A DNA stretch of 64,000 nt from JBALVT01 sp036961345 (lineage in GTDB: Bacteria; Pseudomonadota; Gammaproteobacteria; Pseudomonadales; Halieaceae): positions 7,850 to 71,849 of the forward strand of contig JBALVT010000003.1 in the NCBI GenBank assembly GCA_036961345.1, given 5' to 3'. The stretch's first letter is position 1; every line of letters starts with the position of its first letter. Below are positions 19,051-26,439 of this stretch, in pieces. The translations under genes and the position numbers were made by a program. Under the pieces are notes generated by a model. It saw only the letters and a list, made by a program, of their open reading frames with translations, did no database searches and was not told where the DNA came from.

Positions 19051-19722
19051 TCACTGCGCAGGTTTTGCATGTTTTACCTGGCCCTCAAAAGCCCAAAGCC
19101 TGTGCCCGCTGGATTGATATTTGCGTTCGAAGAGTGTGATGGGTATTTCGGGCAGTAATTGCCGGACTATTCCAGGGTGTCCTGACAGCGTCATGGCCAC
19201 ACCAAACTCCTCTACGTAAATCTGCCAGTTAGATCTAAGTTCTACCTGTCCTCCCAGTTGTAGTAAATATACGAACGCCGGGCTGCCGTGTACGCGGCGT
19301 TGCAGGTGGCGAGATTTTGGCCAGGGGTTTGGGTAGAGAATATAGTGATAGTCCGGGAGTAGGTTTTTTTGTAACAATAATCTCCAGATATCTTCGCACT
19401 CTGCCTGTAACAAGATGTAATTGGCACACTCTTCGTTCGGGTGTTTGGCCAATCGATGAGAGGATTTATCAATGCCGACTATGAGATGGTTGGGATGGCG
19501 CTGTGCAAGTAGGGCGGTACTGTGCCCTGTACCGCAAAATGAATCCAGCACGATAGGCCGGGAATCTTCAGTTAATAGCGTGAAGAGCCGATCGAATGCT
19601 TGTTGATTGTGCGCCGCGATGGGCTTGCGATAATTACTGTTAACATGACGCTGTAGCAACGCTGGCAATTTGGGGTGAGTATGCGTCTGGTTGCTGCTTA
19701 CGGTGGCGGAATCGGCTTGCAA
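19051..19722 (-). CDS. TrmB-like SAM-dependent methyltransferase
   Basis: Class I methyltransferase related to tRNA (guanine-N7) methyltransferase TrmB. The 223-residue protein has the SAM-binding motif VLDSFCGTGHSTALLAQRHPN, VGIDKSSHRLAK and the TrmB-like signature LYPNPWPKSRHLQRRVHG. In authentic TrmB the equivalent is PDPWPK-RH-KRR; here the Asp is Asn, so activity or substrate may differ. The start is a TTG at 19722 with AGGAG upstream at about 10 bases; no ATG precedes the SAM motif. It ends just upstream of cysE on the same strand and is divergent from the acyltransferase gene. It may be a paralogue and the true trmB may lie elsewhere. Confidence 0.75.
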   Translation of the reverse strand: MQADSATVSSNQTHTHPKLPALLQRHVNSNYRKPIAAHNQQAFDRLFTLLTEDSRPIVLDSFCGTGHSTALLAQRHPNHLIVGIDKSSHRLAKHPNEECANYILLQAECEDIWRLLLQKNLLPDYHYILYPNPWPKSRHLQRRVHGSPAFVYLLQLGGQVELRSNWQIYVEEFGVAMTLSGHPGIVRQLLPEIPITLFERKYQSSGHRLWAFEGQVKHAKPAQ

Positions 19723-19840
19723 TACTCGGTTGCTCCTGTAGAAGTTTCATCACTTCGTGCACTGGATCAATGTTAATGTCGGCGGAGAGAGCCAAAATCC
19801 GGCATAATTATATGATCTAATTGTCAGGCCTGTATCATTT

Positions 19841-20566
19841 ATGCGTAAAGATCTAAGACCCTATTGGCTGAAAAAATTGTACCTACGATATCGCCATTGG
19901 TACACAGAGTATTTCCTGCGGCCCGAGTGTGAATATCTTGGGCCACACCATACCGTTATGAAGCCAAGGTATGTACGGATTTCTGGACCCAATATTCGCA
20001 TAGGTCGAAGTTTTACTGCGATTGGTGAGCCTATGCATCAGGTGGAGATAGGTGTTTGGGGTCGCAGCCCCGGCGAAGGTCGAATTCAAATAGGGGATTG
20101 CGTCCTCATGAGCCCCGGATCACGCTTGAGCGCCAGTGATGAAATTATCCTTGGCGATGGTGTAATGTTGGCCAACGGCGCCTATGTCACGGATTCTGAC
20201 TGGCATACTATCTACGATAGAACCGTGAGAGATGAACGGGTAACCCCGGTGCATATTGGTGAAAACGTTTGGTTGGGCGACCATGCAACCGTCCTCAAAG
20301 GCGTCACAATAGGAAAAAACAGTGTAGTGGCGGCACGGGCGGTGGTAACGCGGGATGTCCCTGAAAATGTAGTTGTTGCGGGCAATCCCGCCAAAGTGGT
20401 CAAAGAACTGGATCCCAGCCGGGAGTTCATTACTCGAATGGAGTATTTCGCCGATCCAGCTGGCATGGCACGATTTTTCGATGCGATCGATCGCGAGGTG
20501 TTAACCGGCAACACCTTTTGGCGTTGGCTTTTGTCGGTTGTGCGCCCCACGTATCGCGGTGGTTAG
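19841..20566 (+). CDS. Hexapeptide-repeat acyltransferase (left-handed beta-helix)
   Basis: Predicted CoA-dependent acyl- or acetyltransferase of the maltose/galactoside acetyltransferase superfamily. The 241-residue protein has a basic N-terminal arm (RKDLRPYWLKKLYLRYRHWYTEYFLRP) and hexapeptide repeats from about residue 45 to 190. The catalytic-type His lies in YVTDSDWHTIYDR and the repeats end with VWLGDHATVLKGVTIGKNSVVAARAVVTRDVPENVVVAGNPAKVV. The C-terminal extension of about 50 residues (FITRMEYFADPAGMARFF) is not part of the catalytic helix. The substrate cannot be inferred; it stands alone between divergent and convergent neighbours. Confidence 0.8.
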   Translation: MRKDLRPYWLKKLYLRYRHWYTEYFLRPECEYLGPHHTVMKPRYVRISGPNIRIGRSFTAIGEPMHQVEIGVWGRSPGEGRIQIGDCVLMSPGSRLSASDEIILGDGVMLANGAYVTDSDWHTIYDRTVRDERVTPVHIGENVWLGDHATVLKGVTIGKNSVVAARAVVTRDVPENVVVAGNPAKVVKELDPSREFITRMEYFADPAGMARFFDAIDREVLTGNTFWRWLLSVVRPTYRGG

Positions 20567-20572
20567 TAGGGC

Positions 20573-21556
20573 TCACAAGAGTTGCAGGGGTTCTTCCTGC
20601 AATGCCGAAAGCTGTTCGCGCAACTCCAGTATGTGATCTGCCCAATAGCGCTCGGTGTTAAACCAGGTGAAGCTTCTCGGGAAGGCAGGATCTTCCCAGC
20701 GTTTCGCGAGCCAGGCCGCATAGTTGATGATTCGCATGGTGCGCAGTGACTCCAACCAACGCAATTGACGGGGCTCGAAGTCGCAAAACTCGCTATAACC
20801 CTCAATAACCTCTGATAGCTGCTGTTGCCGGCGGTGTCGTTCCCCACTGAGAAACATCCATAGATCCTGCACTGCAGGCGCCATCATACAATCGTCCAGG
20901 TCGACGAAGTGTGCAGTTTCGTCACGCCACAAAATATTTCCTACGTGGCAGTCTCCATGTACCCGTATTAGGTCGCTGTCTTTCACTTCTGAATAAATAC
21001 TACTAACGCTCTGTAGAAGATCTCTGGCCAGACTACTGTATGCAGGGATCAGGTCACGTGGAATAAATTCTCCCTCGAGCAAAAAGTCGATATTTTCCGT
21101 CATCATTCTGTCAACGCCTATCGATAGGCGATCTGTGAACTTGCCCGCTCTGCCGACCGCGTGAATGCGCCCCAGAGTCCGGCCAAGAACAAACAGGTTG
21201 TTGAGATTGTCCAGTTCAGGGGGATAGCCTCCGCGCCGTTTAAAAAGTGTGAATAAAAATCCCGCGTGTTCGTGTAGCGAGCAGCCATTACTGTCTATAA
21301 GCGGTGCAACAACGGAGATGTCGGCATCTACCAGCTCCTGGCTGAAGCGATGCTCCTCGTTGATTTGCTCGCGAGTCCATCTGCCGGGGCGATAGAATTT
21401 GGCGATGACGGGGTCGCCCTCTTCGAGTCCCACCTGATAGACCCGGTTTTCGTAGCTATTGAGTGCCAAAAGGCGTGCGTCGCTGATATAGCCTGCCGAT
21501 TCGACGGCATCGATCACAAGGTCGGGGGTGAGTAGGTCGTAGGGATGGTTACTCAA
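20573..21556 (-). CDS. srkA: Stress response serine/threonine kinase SrkA (YihE family)
   Basis: Cytoplasmic kinase of the APH/choline-kinase fold; in E. coli SrkA counteracts the MazE/MazF death pathway and envelope stress. The 327-residue protein has the catalytic loop VHGDCHVGNILW (HGDxxxxN) and the metal-binding FVDLDDCMMAPAVQDLWMFL, as well as NSYENRVYQVG and YRPGRWTREQI of the nucleotide lobe. It starts with TTG at 21556, four bases overlapping the modC stop, with GGAG eight bases upstream, so it is the last gene of the comF-mod run and translationally coupled to modC. Confidence 0.9.
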   Translation of the reverse strand: MSNHPYDLLTPDLVIDAVESAGYISDARLLALNSYENRVYQVGLEEGDPVIAKFYRPGRWTREQINEEHRFSQELVDADISVVAPLIDSNGCSLHEHAGFLFTLFKRRGGYPPELDNLNNLFVLGRTLGRIHAVGRAGKFTDRLSIGVDRMMTENIDFLLEGEFIPRDLIPAYSSLARDLLQSVSSIYSEVKDSDLIRVHGDCHVGNILWRDETAHFVDLDDCMMAPAVQDLWMFLSGERHRRQQQLSEVIEGYSEFCDFEPRQLRWLESLRTMRIINYAAWLAKRWEDPAFPRSFTWFNTERYWADHILELREQLSALQEEPLQLL

Positions 21557-22647
21557 GAATTGTTCTCCGTGGTTTCGCTTAGCAGCGCAACGCTTTTAAC
21601 CTGTGCGTAAAGAGAGTCGCCGACTTGCAAGTTGAGTTCAGCAACCGATTTTCGGGTGATTCTGGCCAGCAAAAACTGCTGCCCGAAGGCGAGTTTCAAA
21701 AGTACTCGTGAGCCAGTAGTTTCTTCGATCTGGATAAGTTCTACCGGGAGTATATTCAGGATACTGCTGGCCTGGGGACGCTGCCGACAAATACTGACAT
21801 CTCTTGCCGGGATTCGAAGTCGGTATTGTGCGTCAATTATTTCGGGCAGCTGTGCGACAAACAAGGGTGTTCCTTCTACGTCGAGTTCAGACAGTCCGTA
21901 TTCACTGTCGTGATTTTTTAGTGTGCCCAGCAATATTGTCGCCGCCTGTTCGTCATGAGACAGCCGTGTGTCCAGTCGGGCACACAGGTCTACCACTGAA
22001 CCCTGGGCTTGAACTTTTCCTTCCTCAAGTAAGATCAGCTTATCCGCCAGATGACTGACCTCTTCCATGTCGTGGCTGACATAGAGCATCGGTAGGTCGA
22101 TCATTTGGCGCAGTCGCTGTAAATAATGCAGGCATTGGGCCCGGGCACCATGGTCCAGGTTGGCCAGTGGTTCATCCAGCAATAGTAGCGTTGGGGAACT
22201 CAGTAGCGCGCGGGCAATTGCAACCCGTTGTTTTTGTCCCGCTGAAAGTTGTGTTGCGGGACGCGTGAGTAAACTGTCCAATTCCAGCCAGTCGACAACC
22301 TTCGCAAAGCTGATATTACTTTCGCGGTGCCTGCGGCTCACCGCATAGTTTAAATTCTCCCTGACATTCAGGTGTGGAAATAGCCGTGCATCCTGAAAGA
22401 CAAAGCCAATATTTCTTTGCCAAGGCGGTACAAAACACTGATCTGATTGCCAGATATCGCCTCGATTTACAATGCGGCTGCCTGCATCGGCGGCCTGTAA
22501 TCCAGCGATGCAATTTAGTAGTGTGGTTTTGCCGCTCCCGCTTTTGCCGTAGATAGCGGTGACACCCGTCTCCGCTATTTTGCAATGTACTTCAAGTCGA
22601 AAAGAAGATTGCGCGGTGAGTTTCAAATCAAGATCAAGCCCGGTCAT
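21553..22647 (-). CDS. modC: Molybdate ABC transporter ATP-binding protein
   Basis: ATPase of the molybdate importer. The 364-residue protein has Walker A GKSGSGKTT near residue 35, Q-loop VFQDARLFPH, the ABC signature LSAGQKQRVAIARALL, Walker B LLLLDEPLANLD and the switch His in YVSHDMEEV. The C-terminal third is a regulatory TOBE/MOP-type domain (SILNILPVELIQIEETTGSRVLLKLAFGQ region and LLARITRKSVAELNLQVGD) known to bind molybdate. I start at ATG 22647, which overlaps the modB stop as ATGA; an in-frame start at 22662 is less likely. Confidence 0.95.
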   Translation of the reverse strand: MTGLDLDLKLTAQSSFRLEVHCKIAETGVTAIYGKSGSGKTTLLNCIAGLQAADAGSRIVNRGDIWQSDQCFVPPWQRNIGFVFQDARLFPHLNVRENLNYAVSRRHRESNISFAKVVDWLELDSLLTRPATQLSAGQKQRVAIARALLSSPTLLLLDEPLANLDHGARAQCLHYLQRLRQMIDLPMLYVSHDMEEVSHLADKLILLEEGKVQAQGSVVDLCARLDTRLSHDEQAATILLGTLKNHDSEYGLSELDVEGTPLFVAQLPEIIDAQYRLRIPARDVSICRQRPQASSILNILPVELIQIEETTGSRVLLKLAFGQQFLLARITRKSVAELNLQVGDSLYAQVKSVALLSETTENNS

Positions 22648-23324
22648 GTATTGGACCGCCACAATCCCTGCGGATTACTTCGGTAAAGCAAGAATAGCAA
22701 TACAATCGAAAACAACATTAACCCACCGGCAAGTCGATGTGCTTGAGCAAACTGCAGAGACTCCACCTGATCATAAAGTGCAATGGATAGCACGCGTGTT
22801 TCTCCGGGTATATTTCCTCCGATCATGAGCACAACACCAAATTCGCCGATGGTATGGGCAAAGCCCAAACTGGCTGCGGTGATAAAACTACGTTTGCACA
22901 GGGGTAAAACAACCGTTCGAAACTGATCTATGGGCGTAGCGCCAAGTGTCGCTGCAGCCTGCAATAGGTGTGCCGGAACCTGCGCAAATGCACTTTGTAG
23001 CGGTTGGACAACAAAGGGTAAAGAATAGATGAACGAGCCTATGACGAGGGCGTTAAAGCTAAATGCCAATTGTGAGCCGGTGAGCTGTTGCCAGAGTTGG
23101 CCGATTATCGTGTGCGGCGCGAACATCAGAAGCAGGTAAAACCCCAGCACTGTCGGAGGCAGGATCAGGGGTAAGGCAACCAGGGATTCAATAAATGCAC
23201 TTAAGTTGGTTCTTCTCCGAGAAAGCCACCAGGCAAGCGGTGTTCCAACGGCGAGTAGAAATACCAGTGTGACCGCTGCCAGTCGTAATGTTAGCCAAAT
23301 GGCCTGAACCTCCGCTGGTGTCAC
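22644..23324 (-). CDS. modB: Molybdate ABC transporter permease
   Basis: Inner-membrane channel subunit of the molybdate importer. The 226-residue protein has about five or six hydrophobic helices, beginning IWLTLRLAAVTLVFLLAVGTPLAWWLS, and the permease EAA-like loop AAATLGATPIDQFRTVVLPLCKRSFITAASLGFAHTIGEFG that docks on ModC. The GTG start at 23324 overlaps the modA stop (GTGA) and the stop overlaps modC, giving a tightly coupled modABC unit. Confidence 0.95.
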   Translation of the reverse strand: MTPAEVQAIWLTLRLAAVTLVFLLAVGTPLAWWLSRRRTNLSAFIESLVALPLILPPTVLGFYLLLMFAPHTIIGQLWQQLTGSQLAFSFNALVIGSFIYSLPFVVQPLQSAFAQVPAHLLQAAATLGATPIDQFRTVVLPLCKRSFITAASLGFAHTIGEFGVVLMIGGNIPGETRVLSIALYDQVESLQFAQAHRLAGGLMLFSIVLLFLLYRSNPQGLWRSNT

Positions 23325-24028
23325 TGGCAGGGCCCATAGCCGGAGTCGGCTATCAAGGCTCGAACATGGCTACTCTTTAGGAACGCTACATATTCCAGCG
23401 CGGCAGGTTTTTCTTTCGCTGGGGTTAACAGCAGGGCTTGCTGTTCGATCGGGGTATACCAGTCCTGGGGGATTACTATTCCCTGGCCTGGAGTTAAAGA
23501 CTGGGCGACCAGGCTCATATCCACCGATCCGGTCACCAAATACTGGTAGGCATGCACCACGTTGTTTGCTTGAACTAATGTGCGGTCTTTTCCCGAGGCA
23601 AACTCTTTTCTGTGGATGACTTGCTGCGCTGCTTTGCCATAGGGGGCAGTCCGCGGATTGGCCATCGCCAGGCTGAGTTTGCTATCGCCAAGATCCTTGA
23701 GTGAGCCAGTGCCGCCGGTGAGAATTAGTTGCCCGCGGGCGTAACAAAACCTTTGCCCTGCTACGCCATAGCCCTGGGTCTGCAACAGTGAGGGAGAATG
23801 GCTATCTGCCGAGAGGAAAATGTCGAATGGCGCCCCGTGTGTTATTTGACTGTGCAGAACTCCGGTAGAAGCACTGCTGAGGTTCACCCGGTGCCCTGTT
23901 TGTACCTCAAAAACTTCACTGATTGATGTAGCGGTTTGTTTGAAATTTGCCGCGACTGCTACCGTCACTTCGCCGGCGAGGGTGGGCGGTGCCAAAAACA
24001 ATAAAAATATGAAAATAAGGCCGTGCAT
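23321..24028 (-). CDS. modA: Molybdate ABC transporter periplasmic binding protein
   Basis: Periplasmic receptor for molybdate or tungstate. The 235-residue precursor has a Sec signal peptide (HGLIFIFLLFLAPPTLAGE) and then VTVAVAANFKQTATSISEVFE, the ModA N-terminal motif that lines the oxyanion site, with further family segments VNLSSASTGVLHSQI, PFDIFLSADSHSP, LAMANPRTAPYGKAA and LTPGQGIVIPQDWY. Start ATG 24028 has AGGAG about nine bases upstream. comF ends 57 bases upstream on the same strand. No modE regulator gene or ModE-type palindrome was recognised. Confidence 0.95.
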   Translation of the reverse strand: MHGLIFIFLLFLAPPTLAGEVTVAVAANFKQTATSISEVFEVQTGHRVNLSSASTGVLHSQITHGAPFDIFLSADSHSPSLLQTQGYGVAGQRFCYARGQLILTGGTGSLKDLGDSKLSLAMANPRTAPYGKAAQQVIHRKEFASGKDRTLVQANNVVHAYQYLVTGSVDMSLVAQSLTPGQGIVIPQDWYTPIEQQALLLTPAKEKPAALEYVAFLKSSHVRALIADSGYGPCQ

Positions 24029-24085
24029 GCCGGGTGCTCCTGGGTCAGCATGCGCAGTATGAGCGATGGCGAGTTTAAATGCATG

Positions 24086-24805
24086 TCAGATCGCCGGGGC
24101 GGGAGTTCTTGCGAGACACCATACCTCAACAGAGCTCGCACCCGCTCCAAGCAGTGCGCTCGCAAGTTCGGCTGCGGTGCTTCCTGTGGTCATGACGTCG
24201 TCCACTATTGCTATTTTGCGGCCCCGGCAGGGTAAGCGGATATTAAACGCGCCGATCAGGTTGCGCTCCCTGGCAGTTACCTTGAGGGCGGCTTGTGACC
24301 TGGTAATACGGCTGCGGCGTGCAAGGTTAGTCTTCAGCGTTACGTTTTTAAGGTCGGGGCATTGGGCACGCAATTGATGACATAGAAGCTCACTTTGGTT
24401 AAACCCGCGCTGACACAGGCGCAACCAATGCAGCGGCACGGGTACGATCATGTCGACTGCTGCGCTGGCCGGAAATCGTTCTAACCAGAGCATCGCCAAT
24501 AGCGGGGTCAAACGCCGTTCCTTGTTGAATTTCCAGCGGTGTATCAGGTAGGCCATTTGTTCGTCGTATACCCAGGGTGCTATGACCCGACTGTAAGGAG
24601 GCTTCTCGATGACGCAGTTAGCACAGATTCTTGCCGGCGCATCTGTGGCAGCATGAGTCAGTGGCAGGGCGCAGCCGGTGCAGCAGATCGTATTCGGTGT
24701 CAGCCCGGACAGGCACTGGGGACAAACAGGGTAGCCATTACTGCAACGCGTACTGCACAGGATGCAATTATTAGGGAAAATGGCGTCCAAAATTCTGTTA
24801 ACCAT
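24086..24805 (-). CDS. comF: ComF/GntX family phosphoribosyltransferase-like protein
   Basis: ComF-type protein, implicated in DNA uptake or use of extracellular DNA in related species. The 239-residue protein has an N-terminal zinc-finger-like region with CxxC pairs (CILCSTRC, CPQC, CCTGC, CANC) and a C-terminal phosphoribosyltransferase domain with the PRPP motif IAIVDDVMTTGSTAAELA. ATG 24805 lies inside the inverted repeat that matches a BirA operator, so its promoter may also feel biotin control. Downstream genes are modABC-srkA. In many gammaproteobacteria comF is likewise divergent from bioB. Confidence 0.9.
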   Translation of the reverse strand: MVNRILDAIFPNNCILCSTRCSNGYPVCPQCLSGLTPNTICCTGCALPLTHAATDAPARICANCVIEKPPYSRVIAPWVYDEQMAYLIHRWKFNKERRLTPLLAMLWLERFPASAAVDMIVPVPLHWLRLCQRGFNQSELLCHQLRAQCPDLKNVTLKTNLARRSRITRSQAALKVTARERNLIGAFNIRLPCRGRKIAIVDDVMTTGSTAAELASALLGAGASSVEVWCLARTPAPAI

Positions 24806-24827
24806 GATGACTGCAAAAGGTTGACAG
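24795..24827. promoter_or_regulatory. BirA-type biotin operator between comF and bioB
   Basis: CTGTTAACC (24795-24803) and GGTTGACAG (24819-24827) form an inverted repeat, 8 of 9 positions complementary, with a 15-base centre. This matches the known BirA operator layout, TTGT-AACC N15-16 GGTT-ACAA. It covers the -35 box of bioB and the start codon of comF, so biotinyl-AMP-bound BirA would block bioB transcription. Assigned from pattern and position. Confidence 0.75.
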
Positions 24828-24848
24828 CTTGGACGGCGAGGTTATCAT
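24821..24848 (+). promoter_or_regulatory. bioB sigma-70 promoter
   Basis: A perfect -35 TTGACA (24821-24826) and TATCAT (24843-24848) are separated by 16 bases. The -35 box lies within the right arm of the BirA-type operator. Because an ATG at 24847 sits inside the -10 box, this promoter argues that translation of bioB starts at the downstream ATG 24883. Confidence 0.65.
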
Positions 24849-24882
24849 GGCGTCTCGCTTAAAAAATGTACAGGTTAGAGTC

Positions 24883-25947
24883 ATGAAACACGGTTCCTCT
24901 TCGTTAAGTCACGCTGAATTTTCCCCTGGGCAGGCCGAGATACGTCACGACTGGTCTCGGGGAGAAATCGATGCCCTGTTCGCTCTGCCCTTTAACGATT
25001 TACTGTTTCAGGCTCAAACAATGCATCGTAAGTATTTTGACCCGAATCAGGTACAAGTGAGCACATTACTTTCAATCAAAACCGGCGCCTGCCCGGAAGA
25101 CTGCGCCTATTGCCCGCAGAGCAATCGCTACGACACCGGCCTTGAGACCGAGAAATTGATGGAGGTTGAGAAGGTGCTGGAGCAGGCGAGGGCCGCCAAA
25201 AACTCTGGAGCCAGTCGTTTTTGCATGGGCGCTGCCTGGCGATCGCCCAAGCAACGCGATATGCCTTACGTGGTAGCCATGGTTAAGGGTGTTAAAGAGC
25301 TGGGTCTTGAAAGCTGTATGACTCTGGGCATGCTCACAGGTAATCAGGCCGAAGAACTTGCCGATGCGGGCCTCGACTACTACAACCACAATCTGGATAC
25401 CTCGCCAGAGTATTACGGCGATATAATTACCACGAGAACTTATAAAGATCGCCTGGATACATTAGGCCATGTGCGTGATGCCGGAATGAAGGTGTGCAGT
25501 GGCGGTATCGTGGGCATGGGTGAACAGCAAAGTGATCGTGCTGGCTTGTTGCAGCAACTGGTGAATTTGCCCGAGCACCCCGACAGCGTGCCCATTAACA
25601 TGCTCGTTCGGGTGGAGGGCACGCCTTTGAGCGAAGCAGCTGATCTGGATCCTTTTGATTTTCTCAGGATGATTGCGGTCGCCAGAATTTTGATGCCTGC
25701 CTCACATGTTCGTCTTTCCGCCGGCCGCGAGGAAATGAACGAGCAGATGCACGCACTGGCCTATTTTGCCGGTGCCAATTCAATCTTCTATGGTGAAAAA
25801 TTGCTGACCACGCCGAATCCACAGGCCAACTCGGATATGGAACTGTTTGGCCGTCTGGGCATATCTCCAGAGCAGCGTCACGTGGAGGCGGCTCCGCAAA
25901 ATCCAACACCGCAGTTTTATGACGCTGCCGCACATTCCACCCACTAG
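24883..25947 (+). CDS. bioB: Biotin synthase
   Basis: Radical SAM enzyme that inserts sulfur into dethiobiotin to make biotin. The 354-residue protein (MKHGSSSLSHAEF start) has the 4Fe-4S motif CPEDCAYC, the segment GASRFCMGAAWRSPKQRD, and the 2Fe-2S site ligands in LESCMTLGM and VCSGGIVGMGE, with the Arg in RLSAGREEM. In-frame starts exist at 24847 (ATG) and 24829 (TTG), but both would lie in or before the predicted -10 box; 24883 gives a length close to E. coli BioB (346). No other bio gene follows in this window, so bioB is a single-gene unit here. Confidence 0.95.
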   Translation: MKHGSSSLSHAEFSPGQAEIRHDWSRGEIDALFALPFNDLLFQAQTMHRKYFDPNQVQVSTLLSIKTGACPEDCAYCPQSNRYDTGLETEKLMEVEKVLEQARAAKNSGASRFCMGAAWRSPKQRDMPYVVAMVKGVKELGLESCMTLGMLTGNQAEELADAGLDYYNHNLDTSPEYYGDIITTRTYKDRLDTLGHVRDAGMKVCSGGIVGMGEQQSDRAGLLQQLVNLPEHPDSVPINMLVRVEGTPLSEAADLDPFDFLRMIAVARILMPASHVRLSAGREEMNEQMHALAYFAGANSIFYGEKLLTTPNPQANSDMELFGRLGISPEQRHVEAAPQNPTPQFYDAAAHSTH

Positions 25948-26439
25948 CACTAGTGCACAAATAGGCGGGATTTTCTGTGCGCCTACAGGGTGCTTAAACA
26001 GCACCCCGCATCATCATTTGTAAGAGGCGCTTGCTGGATTTGCCGGTAGGCTCCGGGCCTCTGTTGGTTCTCCAGACTCCATCTTTTTGGATATTCCCGC
26101 GGAGCTGAATAGAGCCGATACAGTAGAATTCTTTAGTCGGCCTCCCACCGGCTATGACCGACTATTACTTGTACCTCCATTGGGCGTAATGCCGTCTTTG
26201 ATCCTCAGTTTTCCAAGACTGCCTGCTATAAAGGGCTTAAGTAGATAGTAAGTACTCACTTATTATGGATTCCTGGGGCCACATATAACTTTAAGGACCC
26301 CGGTTCTCCAGTTTATGATCGAAAAGATATTTGACTTTGGGTCGTTTTCCCGCAAAATGTATTCACTGAACACATAGACATTTCCATACGCTGCCAAATG
26401 GTAGCTCGTGGCGGTCAGGACCATCCAGAGGTTAGAACT
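25948..26439. other. 492-base gene-free stretch after bioB
   Basis: No convincing reading frame. Just after bioB lie two neighbouring hairpins: TAGGCG (25962-25967) with CGCCTA (25980-25985), and GGGTGCT (25988-25994) with AGCACCC (26000-26006). Neither is followed by a T-run, so they are at best weak terminators. The right part presumably holds the promoter of the acyl-CoA dehydrogenase gene; TTGACT at 26331 is the best -35 candidate but no good -10 box follows it. Confidence 0.5.

Noticed and set aside
24029..24085. Molybdenum-cofactor riboswitch or ModE palindrome before modA
   Set aside because: Spacer of only 57 bases without a recognisable aptamer or ModE-like inverted repeat.
26331..26359. 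Sigma-70 promoter TTGACT with AAAATG before the acyl-CoA dehydrogenase gene
   Set aside because: The -10 hexamer is poor, so it is only mentioned in the spacer entry.
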